From contig CP070825.1 in the NCBI GenBank assembly GCA_020344415.1, positions 2,354,169 to 2,418,168 on the forward strand: a stretch of DNA of 64,000 nt, given 5' to 3'. Below, piece by piece: positions 1 through 8,654 of this stretch. A model generated the notes under the pieces. It saw nothing but the letters and a program-made list of their open reading frames with translations. It was not told the DNA's origin and ran no database searches. The stretch's first letter is position 1; every line of letters begins with the position of its first letter. The stretch comes from Candidatus Aminicenantota bacterium (GTDB lineage Bacteria; Acidobacteriota; Aminicenantia; Aminicenantales; Aminicenantaceae). A program made the translations under genes and the position numbers.

Positions 1-1
1 G

Positions 2-967
2 GAATATGTAATCGAAAAGTTAGGTGTGGAGGCTGTTGAGCTAAAATGGGGTCAGGGAGCAAAAGACATCGGGGGCGAGGTCAAAATAAAGAATCTGAAG
101 AAAGCTCAGGGATTAAAGAAAAAAGGCTATATCGTCCTTCCTGATCCTGAGGATCCCAGTGTTATCGAAGCTTTTGAAAAAGGAAGTTTCAAGGAGTTTG
201 AAAGACACTCAAGACTGGGAATGGTTGAGGAAGAAAGTTTCATGCAGAGAGTTGAAGAGCTAAGGAATGCCGGTGCAAAATATGTCTTCCTAAAAACCGG
301 AGCTTACAGGCCGGCAGATTTGGCCCGTGCCGTCAAATATGCTTCAAAAGCAAAACTCGATCTCTTGACAGTTGACGGAGCCGGCGGCGGAACAGGAATG
401 AGCCCCTGGAGGATGATGAATGAATGGGGAGTTCCGAGCGTAGAGATATGGTCCCTATTGTACAACTATCTCCGCCAGATTGATGAACAAGGAGAATTCA
501 TTCCCGACGTTGTAGCTGCTGGAGGAATCACCTTCGAAGACCAGATTTATAAGGCATTGGCACTTGGAGCACCTTATTTTAAAGCAGTAGGCATGGCCCG
601 AGGCCCCATGGCGGCAACGATGGTAGGAAAAACCATAGGCAAGAGAATAACGGAAGACCAGATTCCTGTCTATATTGAACGCTTCGGTAATAAGGCTGAG
701 GAGATTTTTGTCACTGCTCCAGAACTTAAGGAAAAATACAAAGATAGATTTAAAGAAATCCCCACAGGCGCCATCGGTCTTTTTACTTATTTTGAAAGAC
801 TCAGCCAAGGCCTGCGACAGCTCATGGCAGGCAACAGAAAGTTCACTCTTGATTTTATCAGTCGAGATGATATTGCAGCCTTGACAAAGGACGCAGCCAA
901 TATAAGTGGTATTCCGTACGTAACAGAAATAGACAAGGAAGAAGTAGATAAGATCTTAAAGAGCTAA
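2..967 (+). CDS. FMN-binding glutamate synthase family protein, 5'-truncated by window edge
   Basis: The reading frame is open from the first complete codon, so the start lies upstream; 321 residues are visible. It resembles the FMN/(alpha-beta)8 synthase domain of the glutamate synthase large subunit, which makes glutamate from 2-oxoglutarate and glutamine-derived ammonia. Supporting motifs are TVDGAGGGTGMSP (a glycine-rich flavin/substrate loop) and VVAAGGI followed by ALALGA (phosphate-binding end of the barrel). No cysteine occurs in the visible part, so the [3Fe-4S] ligands of classical GltB are absent here; this matches stand-alone FMN-binding relatives better than full GltB. A strong hairpin terminator follows the stop. 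The exact substrate is inferred from the family. Confidence 0.85.
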   Translation, partial: EYVIEKLGVEAVELKWGQGAKDIGGEVKIKNLKKAQGLKKKGYIVLPDPEDPSVIEAFEKGSFKEFERHSRLGMVEEESFMQRVEELRNAGAKYVFLKTGAYRPADLARAVKYASKAKLDLLTVDGAGGGTGMSPWRMMNEWGVPSVEIWSLLYNYLRQIDEQGEFIPDVVAAGGITFEDQIYKALALGAPYFKAVGMARGPMAATMVGKTIGKRITEDQIPVYIERFGNKAEEIFVTAPELKEKYKDRFKEIPTGAIGLFTYFERLSQGLRQLMAGNRKFTLDFISRDDIAALTKDAANISGIPYVTEIDKEEVDKILKS

Positions 968-969
968 TT

Positions 970-1017
970 AAAGGGGATAGGCAACTTTTAATTAAAAAGT
1001 AGCCTGCCTCCCCTTTT
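970..1017. repeat. GGGGACAGGC-type palindrome, degenerate copy
   Basis: Imperfect inverted repeat: AAGGGGATAGGCAACTTTTA on the left answers AAAAAGTAGCCTGCCTCCCC on the right. It is the same signature as the palindromes near 15.6 and 42.4 kb (GGGGACAGGCT(A/G)CTTTTTT). It lies directly before the gltB-like terminator. Confidence 0.5.
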
Positions 1018-1025
1018 ACCCAAAG

Positions 1026-1056
1026 GGCTCCATCATCTGTGATGGAGCCTTTTTTT
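1026..1056 (+). terminator. Rho-independent terminator
   Basis: A perfect 10-bp stem, GGCTCCATCA / TGATGGAGCC, with loop TCTG is followed by seven T. It sits about 60 bases after the stop of the glutamate synthase gene on the same strand. Confidence 0.9.
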
Positions 1057-1124
1057 ATCACCTTCCCTTCTACTCTCTGTATAAGCATTTTTATTTCCAT
1101 GACGAAAAATAAACTAATCTTATC

Positions 1125-1243
1125 ATAAAGGTTTTTGGGAATGAGTGAAGTGACCTTTGAAGATTTAGCCTTCCTGAGTTGCTCTTTGAAGGAATGGCGT
1201 GAAAAATCTGAACGGGAGCGAGGGCATTCCCAAATACCCTTAT
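1125..1243 (+). repeat. Structured repeat family, copy A (internally deleted)
   Basis: Shares the blocks GAAG(C/T)GACCTTTGAAGA and GAAAAATCTGAACGGGAGCG with the copies near 5.2, 8.7, 20.8 and 29.7 kb. The central hairpins are missing: sequence jumps from GAGTTGCTCTTTGA to AGGAATGGCG. The outer arms pair (ATAAAGGTTTTTGGGAATG with CATTCCCAAATACCCTTAT) and differ from those of every other copy. No credible gene lies inside. Confidence 0.85.
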
Positions 1244-1332
1244 TAAGCCTTCACGGAAATAAAAATGCTTACATTTCTCACTCTGCTCTTTACGAGGCTT
1301 ATCTGTTGTGCTATAAATAGCTCTGATAAACA

Positions 1333-1989
1333 ATGAGTATATTTTCAACAATAATCGTCCTATTTGTCCTGCTATTTGCCATAACCGTCCATGAAGCCGC
1401 TCATGGCTGGGCTGCTTTTAAGATGGGAGATCCAACTGCCTATCATCTGGGAAGAGTCACCCTAAATCCTATAGCACACATCGACCCAATTGGAACCATT
1501 CTTGTCCCCCTAATGTTGGCAATTATGGGATTTCCATTCTTTGGCTGGGCTAAACCCGTGCCTGTCAATCCCCTCAACCTGAGAAATCCTCGACGAGATA
1601 ATCTTTTAATCTCTGCAGCAGGTCCTATATCTAACCTGACTGTTGCATTTATTGGTTTTTTCGGCATCATAATCCTAAAAACTTTAACTTCTGGCTTTCA
1701 GGAGGGAAGCTCTCAATCATTTGTTAATTTGGCCTCCGGAATATTTTTTATTCTTTATTATACTATCGTAATCAACGTGATATTAGCCACGTTCAATCTT
1801 ATTCCAGTTCCCCCTCTTGATGGCAGTGGAGTTCTCCTGGGTCTCATTTCCAATGAAGCAGCCCAGAAATATGAGCAGATTCGCCCCTATGGGTTTATCA
1901 TCATCATACTAATGTGGATAACGGGCATTTTAAGGGCTATATTTGGTTTCATCCTGGGAATTGTTGATCTTTTCATTAGATTAGTCTAA
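1333..1989 (+). CDS. Site-2 protease family (M50) membrane metalloprotease
   Basis: A 218-residue polytopic membrane protein of the S2P/M50 family, which cleaves substrates inside the membrane using zinc. The zinc motif HEAAH is at residues 20-24 inside the first hydrophobic segment. The distal ligand motif NLIPVPPLDG, with Asp163, is in a later segment. Four to five other hydrophobic stretches follow, ending in a short cytosolic-type tail. The size is that of the compact 'YwhC-like' subgroup without a PDZ domain. It lies 40 bases before scpA; adjacency of such a protease to scpAB is common in bacteria. Substrate unknown. Confidence 0.9.
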   Translation: MSIFSTIIVLFVLLFAITVHEAAHGWAAFKMGDPTAYHLGRVTLNPIAHIDPIGTILVPLMLAIMGFPFFGWAKPVPVNPLNLRNPRRDNLLISAAGPISNLTVAFIGFFGIIILKTLTSGFQEGSSQSFVNLASGIFFILYYTIVINVILATFNLIPVPPLDGSGVLLGLISNEAAQKYEQIRPYGFIIIILMWITGILRAIFGFILGIVDLFIRLV

Positions 1990-2028
1990 GAGAGCGAAAA
2001 CAGAAATAGAAAGATATAATTCGACCCA

Positions 2029-2763
2029 ATGGACACCTCATCAGGCTATCAGGTAAAGTTAGAAGTATTTGAAGGCCCGTTGGATCTCCTCCTTTTTCTA
2101 ATAAGAAAGAAAAAAATTGACATTCATGATATTCCTATAGCCACTATAACCAGAGCTTATCTAGAATATCTCAATCATAAGGAAAGGATAAACCTGGACC
2201 GGGAAGCTGAATTTCTGCTTATGGCCTCGCTTCTCATTTATATTAAATCTCAAATGCTTCTCCCCCGTGAAAGTGAATTAACAGAAGAAAAAGATCCGCG
2301 CCAGGTACTCATAGATCGGCTCCTGGACTATCAGAAAATAAAAGCAGCCTCTCTTCTTCTCAGAGAAAAAGAGGAGGTCGAACTTATGAGGTGGCACAGA
2401 ACATATCGTCCTTCCATCTCCACAACCGAAGAAGTTGAGCTCATAGAAGTTTCCCTTTTTGACCTTGCTGAATCCTTTTTTACCCTTATGAAACAAAAAG
2501 AGAGGGAAAATATTCAAATTATCCAAGGAAAAGAGTATTCGGTAGAAGAAAAAATGAAGGAAATTCTCGCTATAATAAAAGAGGATTCCTTTCTCGATTT
2601 TCTTGATTACCTTAAAGAGCAGGAGACACTAGAAGAAGCTATCGTTTCTTTTTTCAGTCTATTAGAGCTTATCAGAGCCAGAATTGTCATTGCGATCCAG
2701 GAAAGCCTTTTTCATTCCATTAAAGTCTGGCTCCGAAAAACCCCTCATTCGAAAGGCAGCTAA
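2029..2763 (+). CDS. scpA: Segregation and condensation protein A
   Basis: A 244-residue kleisin of the SMC-ScpAB complex, which organises and segregates the chromosome. The family signature FEGPLDLLLFLIRKKKIDI appears near residues 13-32. It is followed by a helical, charged middle and a C-terminal winged-helix part (SFFSLLELIRARIVIAIQ) that binds an SMC head. The stop codon shares one base with the start of scpB (TAATG), so the two genes are translationally coupled. Confidence 0.95.
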   Translation: MDTSSGYQVKLEVFEGPLDLLLFLIRKKKIDIHDIPIATITRAYLEYLNHKERINLDREAEFLLMASLLIYIKSQMLLPRESELTEEKDPRQVLIDRLLDYQKIKAASLLLREKEEVELMRWHRTYRPSISTTEEVELIEVSLFDLAESFFTLMKQKERENIQIIQGKEYSVEEKMKEILAIIKEDSFLDFLDYLKEQETLEEAIVSFFSLLELIRARIVIAIQESLFHSIKVWLRKTPHSKGS

Positions 2764-3302
2764 TGGAAAATCGCCTGAAAGAGCTCATCGAGTCTTTAAT
2801 CTTTGCATCTTCAGAACCTTTGTCACTGGAAAGAATTAAAATTGTACTCGAAGAATTTCCAGACGAAGAAATTGAACAAGCACTCCAAAAACTTATTGCA
2901 GGCTATGGGTCCGATGAGAGAGGGATAGAAATCACCGGGTCTGCAGGTAGTTACCTCTTCTCCACTAAACCAGACTTTGATCCTTGGATAAGGCAACTTC
3001 TTAGAATTGAACGAAAGAACAAGCTCTCATCCGCAGCGTTGGAAACTCTATCTGCTATCGCCTACCATCAGCCTGTTACGCTAGCTGAAATCTCGGCTCT
3101 TAGGGGAGTAGATTCCACACACACCTTAAAAGTTCTCCTCCAAAGAAAGCTGATTAAGATCGTGGGAAGAAAAAAGAGTCCAGGGAGGCCGTTGATCTAC
3201 AGGACTACAGATAAATTCTTGACCTATTTTGGTTTAAGCAACATTAAAGACCTACCCACTGAAGAGGAAATCTCAAAAATCCTAGAAGAGGAAAAACAAT
3301 AA
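2763..3302 (+). CDS. scpB: Segregation and condensation protein B
   Basis: A 179-residue partner of ScpA, forming the dimer that bridges the kleisin in the SMC complex. Two winged-helix domains are visible: residues about 1-80 and the second with LSSAALETLSAIAYHQPVT, a hallmark of ScpB. The tail is short and acidic. The start overlaps the scpA stop by one base. No SMC gene is in the window. Confidence 0.95.
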   Translation: MENRLKELIESLIFASSEPLSLERIKIVLEEFPDEEIEQALQKLIAGYGSDERGIEITGSAGSYLFSTKPDFDPWIRQLLRIERKNKLSSAALETLSAIAYHQPVTLAEISALRGVDSTHTLKVLLQRKLIKIVGRKKSPGRPLIYRTTDKFLTYFGLSNIKDLPTEEEISKILEEEKQ

Positions 3303-3376
3303 AAATAAAATGGGGACCGTTCTGTTTTTCTCACATTATTCAGATGTCTTGTATCGGTCTTTAGAGGAGATAGGTC

Positions 3377-5119
3377 TTGAACAATAGAAAAGTTGAATTC
3401 CTAAGAATCGCTCTCCTGGTTCTTTTTGCTTTTCTTTTCCTGATTTTTAGTTTCTCCTGTAGGCCAAAAGAAATAAAGATTGCAGAGCCTCCTTCAGACC
3501 GCCATCAACCCTTCAATTTTATCGGAAAGCGAGGAATGGTTGTCGCTGCTCATCCCTTAGCCGCTCAGGCGGGCTTGGAAATGCTGAAAAAAGGAGGTAA
3601 TGCCATCGATGCAGCCATAGCAACCGCCTTTGCTCTTAATGTTAGTGAACCATTCGCTTCTGGAATCGGTGGGGGTGGATTTATGGTAATCTACCTTGCT
3701 TCAGAAAAAAGAGTCACTGTCATAAATTTCAGAGAAAGGGCTCCCTTGGAGGCCACCCCAGAAATGTTCATGGAAAAGGGAAAAACAAGGGAAGACTGGA
3801 GAAAGACTCATGGTCTCGCTGTCGCTGTCCCTGGCGCTCTGGCTGGGTGGAATTACGCGCTCAAAAAATATGGGACAAAAAAGCGGGCTGAAGTCATGGA
3901 GAAAGCGATTGAAATCGCCGAGAAGGGATTTGTTGTTAGCAAAACATTCAGTGCTATCAACAAGGATGAATATGAAAAACTGGCCCAGAACGCCGGAGAG
4001 GAGTGCTGCTATTTAAACGAAGGTTTTCCCTTTGAACCAGGAGATATATTCCAGAATAAGGATCTAGCCAAAACCCTCAAACTCATCGCAGCCAATGGCA
4101 TCCATGAATTTTACAAAGGAGAAATTGCCCGAAAGATTGTAAAAGCAGTAAAAGAAAAAGAAGGAGTGATAACTCTCGAAGACTTAGAGGCATACGAGCC
4201 TGTCGAACAAGCTCCTCTGAACGGGACTTACAAGGATTATACAATTTTCACTAACGTCCCGCCTGGTTCTGGGGGGCTGCTCGTGATTCAACTTCTCAAT
4301 ATCCTCGAAAACTGGCCCATTAAGAAATGGGGCCACAACTCATCAGCTTACATTCATCATTTCTCAGAAGCTCTTCGGTTTGTCTTCGCTGATAGAGGGC
4401 GTTATCTTGGCGACCCTGACTTCATCTCGATCCCTATACCCGAGCTTACTTCAAAAGAACATGCCGCTCAAATTGTCTCTAAAATCAGGCCGGATCGTCC
4501 TCTTAACCTCTATCCCTATGGAAAATTCGATGAGCGTGAGGACCAGAAAGATAACACAACTCACCTCTGCGTTATTGATGAAGAAGGAAATATCGTCTCT
4601 CAAACCCAAACCATAAATCATTTCTTCGGTTCGGGAATTATTCCTGAAGGCACAGGATTTCTACTGAATAATCAAATGGATGATTTCTCTCGTAACCCTT
4701 CCTCGCTCAATGCCCCGAATTCTCGCAGACGTCCTCTCAGCTCTATGGGGCCTCTCATCATGTTCAAAGGTGAAAAGCCGTTTCTTATTCTTGGATCTCC
4801 TGGGGGAACACGAATCTTCTCCTCATTAACCCAGATAATTATCAATATCGCTGAATTCAACATGTCCCTTGATGAAGCGATAGAGGCGCCTCGCTTTTTT
4901 ACCTATTCTGTTCAAGGAAAACCTCGCAGTATCTCTCTCGAATCACGTATTCCAGATACAATCATTAAAACCCTAGAGAAAATGGGGCATGATATGAGAA
5001 TAAGACAAGATTACGATAAATATTTTGGCGGTGCCCAGGGAATATTAATCCTCCATGATAAAAAAATCATATACGGAGGAGCTGACTCCCGCAGAGATGG
5101 ATTCGGAGCAGGATATTAA
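3377..5119 (+). CDS. ggt: Gamma-glutamyltranspeptidase, predicted lipoprotein
   Basis: A 580-residue Ntn hydrolase that removes gamma-glutamyl groups from glutathione and related peptides. TTG is taken as start because the hydrophobic leader follows at once. The leader ends in FSFSC, a lipobox-like site, so the enzyme is probably membrane-anchored outside the cytoplasm. The self-cleavage and catalytic site is Asn393-Thr394 in DNTTHLCV, matching the TTHYSVV motif of characterised enzymes. Downstream RRPLSSMGP and GSPGGTRI supply the oxyanion and substrate loops. Family length is normal, so an active two-chain enzyme is expected. It lies upstream of the DUF6305/TRAP cassette but is separated from it by a repeat. 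Confidence 0.93.
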   Translation: MNNRKVEFLRIALLVLFAFLFLIFSFSCRPKEIKIAEPPSDRHQPFNFIGKRGMVVAAHPLAAQAGLEMLKKGGNAIDAAIATAFALNVSEPFASGIGGGGFMVIYLASEKRVTVINFRERAPLEATPEMFMEKGKTREDWRKTHGLAVAVPGALAGWNYALKKYGTKKRAEVMEKAIEIAEKGFVVSKTFSAINKDEYEKLAQNAGEECCYLNEGFPFEPGDIFQNKDLAKTLKLIAANGIHEFYKGEIARKIVKAVKEKEGVITLEDLEAYEPVEQAPLNGTYKDYTIFTNVPPGSGGLLVIQLLNILENWPIKKWGHNSSAYIHHFSEALRFVFADRGRYLGDPDFISIPIPELTSKEHAAQIVSKIRPDRPLNLYPYGKFDEREDQKDNTTHLCVIDEEGNIVSQTQTINHFFGSGIIPEGTGFLLNNQMDDFSRNPSSLNAPNSRRRPLSSMGPLIMFKGEKPFLILGSPGGTRIFSSLTQIIINIAEFNMSLDEAIEAPRFFTYSVQGKPRSISLESRIPDTIIKTLEKMGHDMRIRQDYDKYFGGAQGILILHDKKIIYGGADSRRDGFGAGY

Positions 5120-5161
5120 TTTAATGGATTCTCTTCTATTTTTTGTAAGTCATAATCAGAA

Positions 5162-5347
5162 AATATACGGGGGAATGGCATCGCTCCCGTTCAGATTTTT
5201 AACGCCATTCCGTCATCGCTCTTTTCGGCACCTGCGTAACTCGCTACGCTCAGACATACTCGGTGTCCGGCTCCGCCGGATTCCCTCAAAGCGCGCCTCA
5301 GGAAGGCTAAATCTTCAAAGGTCGCTTCACCCATCCCCCCGTGTATT
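5162..5347 (-). repeat. Structured repeat family, copy B
   Basis: A full copy in reverse orientation, filling most of the gap between ggt and the DUF6305-like gene. Outer arms AATATACGGGGGAATGG and CCATCCCCCCGTGTATT pair with two mismatches. Inside, read on the minus strand, are the hairpin TCCGGCGGAGCCGGA, the CACC/GGTG helix, and the TTTGAAGATTTAGCC and AAAATCTGAACGGGAGCG blocks. Short open frames through it are shadows. Confidence 0.88.
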
Positions 5348-5425
5348 CTCTCTTAATGTCTCAAAATATGTCTCGCCTGCACAAAATAGAAGATAATCAT
5401 TAAAATGAAATATGAGGGCAGAAAA

Positions 5426-5989
5426 ATGAAAAAATCTTCAATCACGTTTTTGATTTCATTATTTCTTTTTACTTTTGCGGCCTTCTCCAAACAAGAAAAA
5501 AAAGTGTCTTCATCCCTGTTCGAGCAGCCACTCCTTATCACTTCTGCCGGCCAGAGCGCTGAGGTCCAGCTGGCTTCGGTATTGGCCAAAAGAGCAGGTC
5601 TCGAATCCACGCTATCTAAACTTGCTGGCCCTGCGGATTTGGAGAACATAAAGACTCTTGTACTGGTCTTAGGAGTAAGCATGAAAGGATTGGGAGCAGC
5701 AGGACTGGATTTAGACAAAGAAAAAGAAAGAATAACGACCATGATTAAAGAAGCAGAGAAGAAAAAAATTCCAATCCTTTTCCTTCATCTTGGAGGTGAA
5801 GCAAGAAGAGGCCAGCTTTCAGACGAATTAATAACCTCGTTTCTATCTTACGGCAGAATGGTCATCGTTGTAAAATCCGGCAATAAGGACAAACTGTTCA
5901 ATCAGATTTGCAAGGAGAATAACATTCCTCTTATCGAAGTTGAAAGGACAGTAGAAGCTTTAGCTCCTTTCAAAGAGGCATTCAAATAA
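5426..5989 (+). CDS. DUF6305-like secreted protein
   Basis: About 187 residues beginning with a signal peptide (Lys-Lys then ITFLISLFLFTFAAFSK). The ATG at 5426 is preferred to the one at 5405 because GAGGGCAG lies just before it and the signal peptide follows directly. The mature part has LLITSAGQSAEVQLA, LVLVLGVSMKGLGAAGLDLD and PILFLHLGGEARRGQLSD, the pattern I associate with DUF6305, a family of unknown function. The fold looks like an alpha/beta Rossmann type with possible ligand loops. It precedes a TRAP-type large permease by 50 bases, occupying the place of a binding protein; a role in presenting solute is inference. Confidence 0.7.
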   Translation: MKKSSITFLISLFLFTFAAFSKQEKKVSSSLFEQPLLITSAGQSAEVQLASVLAKRAGLESTLSKLAGPADLENIKTLVLVLGVSMKGLGAAGLDLDKEKERITTMIKEAEKKKIPILFLHLGGEARRGQLSDELITSFLSYGRMVIVVKSGNKDKLFNQICKENNIPLIEVERTVEALAPFKEAFK

Positions 5990-6039
5990 AAACTTCTTCT
6001 CTAATCTGATATATTCATTCTGATTTAGAGTTTTGAAAA

Positions 6040-7308
6040 ATGTCAGAGGCTATAATTTTCTTATCTATGATCGCCATCTTTGCGCTGCTTGCCATGGCTC
6101 TGAAACTCCCTATCGGTGTTTCCCTCGCATTCTCTGCCCTTAGCGGTTCTCTCATCGCTGGCAAAGGCATAAGTCTTCGGCATCTCGTTGAAGGAAGCTT
6201 CGGCTATTTCGATACGATTCTTATCATCGCTACAGCCATGATATTCATGAAGAGCCTCGAAGCCTCAGGCATTCTAGACACTATCACAGCTCTCTTGCTC
6301 AAAACTTTTTACCGACGAAAACTCTCACTCCTTCTCACAGCCATGGTCTTGGTCATGTTCCCAGGGATGGTTACAGGCTCATCCACCACAGCGGTTCTAA
6401 GCACAGGAGCTCTGGTTGCTCCGGTGTTGATGAAACTGGGTCTGCCCAAAGTAAAGACAGCTGCCTTGATTGCTATGGGTGGCATTCTGGGCATGATCGC
6501 TCCTCCCGTGAACATCCTGGTCATGATCATGGGAGGAGGAGTGGATATGCCTTATGTAGGGCTCACCGTTCCCCTTCTCATAATCGTTGTTCCACTCGCT
6601 GTCATCATATCACTCTGGCTGGGATTCAAAGATATCAAGATCGTTGAATACGATGAGATGCGTTTGATTCTTCCAAAATCCTATTCTGAAAAATATGGCT
6701 TTCGCATCTATCTCCCCTTGATCGTAGTCTTATTCTTAATGCTTGGCCAAAGCATCTTGCCTGGACTCATCCCTGATTTGGGGATTCCTGCCATTTTTCT
6801 TGCAGGTAGTTTGGTAGCTCCTTTTTGCGGCAAGCCTTTTAACTTCTTCAAAATCACTCAAAAGGCAACTGAAGAAGCCATGCCCATACTCTGCATCCTT
6901 GCTGGCGTCGGAATGTTCATTCAGATCATGACTTTAACAGGAGCAAGAGGATGGGTAGTTATTTCCTTTCTATCTTTGCCTGCTCTCCTCCTCTATCTTG
7001 GGATTGCCACGAGCATGCCCTTGTTTGGAGCTGTCTCTGCTTTTGGCTCTGCCTCAATCTTAGGCGTGCCCTTTATATTAGCACTCATCAACAAGAACGC
7101 TATCTTGACTTCTGCTGCCTTATCAGCAGTGGCTGGTTTAGGAGATTTAATGCCGCCGACAGCTTTAGCTGGCATTTTTGCGGCGCAAGTTGTTGGTGAA
7201 TCTAATTATTTCAAGGTTCTTCGTTATTGTCTCGTTCCTGCTCTCTTTGAGCTTGCCATGGGGATAGGTGTCTTACTCGCCGCTCCCCTATTAGATAAAA
7301 TTATTTAG
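6040..7308 (+). CDS. TRAP-type transporter large permease (DctM-like)
   Basis: A 422-residue protein with about eleven to twelve hydrophobic segments. The repeats typical of DctM are present: MVTGSSTTAVLSTGALVAPVL followed by GGILGMIAPPVNILVMIMGGG in the first half, and GDLMPPTALAGIFAAQVVG in the second. TRAP large subunits use ion gradients to import organic acids delivered by a binding protein. No DctP gene and no normal DctQ gene are adjacent: a DUF6305-like protein stands upstream and a 47-residue membrane peptide immediately downstream. Substrate not deducible; the hydrolase downstream suggests an amino-acid-derived acid. Confidence 0.85.
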   Translation: MSEAIIFLSMIAIFALLAMALKLPIGVSLAFSALSGSLIAGKGISLRHLVEGSFGYFDTILIIATAMIFMKSLEASGILDTITALLLKTFYRRKLSLLLTAMVLVMFPGMVTGSSTTAVLSTGALVAPVLMKLGLPKVKTAALIAMGGILGMIAPPVNILVMIMGGGVDMPYVGLTVPLLIIVVPLAVIISLWLGFKDIKIVEYDEMRLILPKSYSEKYGFRIYLPLIVVLFLMLGQSILPGLIPDLGIPAIFLAGSLVAPFCGKPFNFFKITQKATEEAMPILCILAGVGMFIQIMTLTGARGWVVISFLSLPALLLYLGIATSMPLFGAVSAFGSASILGVPFILALINKNAILTSAALSAVAGLGDLMPPTALAGIFAAQVVGESNYFKVLRYCLVPALFELAMGIGVLLAAPLLDKII

Positions 7309-7316
7309 AGGTAAGT

Positions 7317-7460
7317 ATGCAAATTCTTTACCATCTTATTGTCCTTTATTTGACTATAAACTTTATCTGGTATCTGCTTCGCGAGAAAAAGTTCTGGTAT
7401 CAGTTCAGCGTAGCTGTGGTTCTTGTTATGTTTCTCCTTCGCCTTCTTTTGATTAAATAA
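7317..7460 (+). CDS. 47-residue membrane peptide
   Basis: The ATG lies 8 bases after the permease stop with AGAGGTAAGT as ribosome site, and the frame ends 3 bases before the next ATG. The product has two hydrophobic stretches (ILYHLIVLYLTINFIWYLL and VAVVLVMFLLRLLLI) joined by a charged turn, REKKFWYQ. It lies tightly between a TRAP permease and a hydrolase gene, so it is most likely real. Its position suggests a replacement for the small DctQ subunit, but it has only about two membrane segments instead of four. No known family recognised. Confidence 0.65.
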   Translation: MQILYHLIVLYLTINFIWYLLREKKFWYQFSVAVVLVMFLLRLLLIK

Positions 7461-7463
7461 GCT

Positions 7464-8597
7464 ATGACCGAGTTAAAAGGAAATTTCTTCTCAGGACTCA
7501 TCCTCTTCCTTTTTGCTATCGTCATCTGCTTTCTCTCTGCCCAGAAATTCTTGAGTATGCACAAAGCTGAGATTATCTATCCAAGTCCCGGTCTCTCTTC
7601 GAGAAAAATGCTGAGCTCATATTTTTCAGGCGTAAAGGATACCAGGGGAGATGCCGAGGTTTATATATTCGAGGGGGAAGAAAAAGGGGGAAACATACTC
7701 ATCTTGGGAGGTACCCATCCCAATGAACCTGCAGGGTTTATAGCCGCTTTCCTTCTCGCTGAAAATATTCAAGTCTCTCAAGGTAAGGTTGTTATCGTCC
7801 CCCAAGCTAATAAAAGCGGCTTTACCCATAGCGAACCCCAAGAAGGAAGCCCCCAGAGGTTTTCATTCGATACGCTTGGTGGGAAGCGACACTTCCGTTA
7901 TGGCTCTCGCTTAACGAATCCAGTGCACCAATGGCCTGATCCGACATTATACATCAATCCATCCAGACAAAAACTCTCTGGCACTGAAAGCCGAAATCTC
8001 AACCGTTGTTATCCTGGAAGAAAAAGCGGAACTCTTACAGAGAAAATCGCTTTTGCAGTCATGGAGCTTATCAAAAAAGAAAAAATAGATTTAGCTCTCG
8101 ACCTGCATGAGGCAGCTCCTGAATACCCGGTCATTAACGCCATTGTCTTTCACGAAAACAGCGCTGAGCTTGCAGCTGTAGCACTCATGGAACTCCAGCT
8201 GGAAGGGTTTGAGATCCGATTGGAATCATCTCCCAAAAACCTCCGGGGTCTGAGCCATAGAGAATGGGGGGATACGGCTCAAGTCAAAGCCATCCTTCTG
8301 GAAACCGCCAATGCCTCCCAAGGAAGGCTCATAGGGAGGACCTCCCCTACTCTCATAATAGGAGGAAAAGACAAGAATTATGTAAAGGCGGGCCGTCTTG
8401 GCAGGCTCTTCATTCCCTTCGGAGATGAAGGAATTCCTCTTAGGCTCAGGGTAGCTCGCCATCTCGCTACCATAAAAGCTCTCATCTCAAGTTTCAAGGA
8501 ATTAGACAGTAATAAAATAATTGAAATTGACAATATGCCGCCTCCCTCGCAAATAAAAGAGAAGGGAATAGGGACCTTTCTTAATCCCTCCAAATAA
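7464..8597 (+). CDS. Succinylglutamate desuccinylase/aspartoacylase family zinc hydrolase
   Basis: A 377-residue protein with an N-terminal hydrophobic anchor (residues about 8-27) and an M14-like zinc hydrolase domain. Zinc ligands are visible in GGTHPNEPAG (His, Glu) and in the LDLHEA motif (His). ESRNLNRCYPGRKSGT is the substrate-carboxylate region. Members cleave N-acyl amino acids, such as N-acetylaspartate or succinylglutamate. The anchor implies action outside the membrane. It is separated by only three bases from the small membrane peptide, giving a cassette of secreted protein, permease, peptide and hydrolase. Actual substrate unknown. Confidence 0.8.
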   Translation: MTELKGNFFSGLILFLFAIVICFLSAQKFLSMHKAEIIYPSPGLSSRKMLSSYFSGVKDTRGDAEVYIFEGEEKGGNILILGGTHPNEPAGFIAAFLLAENIQVSQGKVVIVPQANKSGFTHSEPQEGSPQRFSFDTLGGKRHFRYGSRLTNPVHQWPDPTLYINPSRQKLSGTESRNLNRCYPGRKSGTLTEKIAFAVMELIKKEKIDLALDLHEAAPEYPVINAIVFHENSAELAAVALMELQLEGFEIRLESSPKNLRGLSHREWGDTAQVKAILLETANASQGRLIGRTSPTLIIGGKDKNYVKAGRLGRLFIPFGDEGIPLRLRVARHLATIKALISSFKELDSNKIIEIDNMPPPSQIKEKGIGTFLNPSK

Positions 8598-8654
8598 GGT
8601 CAAGGCTTTCTCTTGTATATAGTATGGATAAGATATGTTTCGTGACAATAAAAG

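Noticed and set aside
1091..1351. Minus-strand frames at 1091-1351 and 20732-21013 with similar products (RVFGNALAPVQIF, GRLNLQRSLH)
   Set aside because: The similarity comes from the structured repeat running through both; also seen in plus frames of copy B. They are not genes, though databases may list them as conserved hypothetical proteins.
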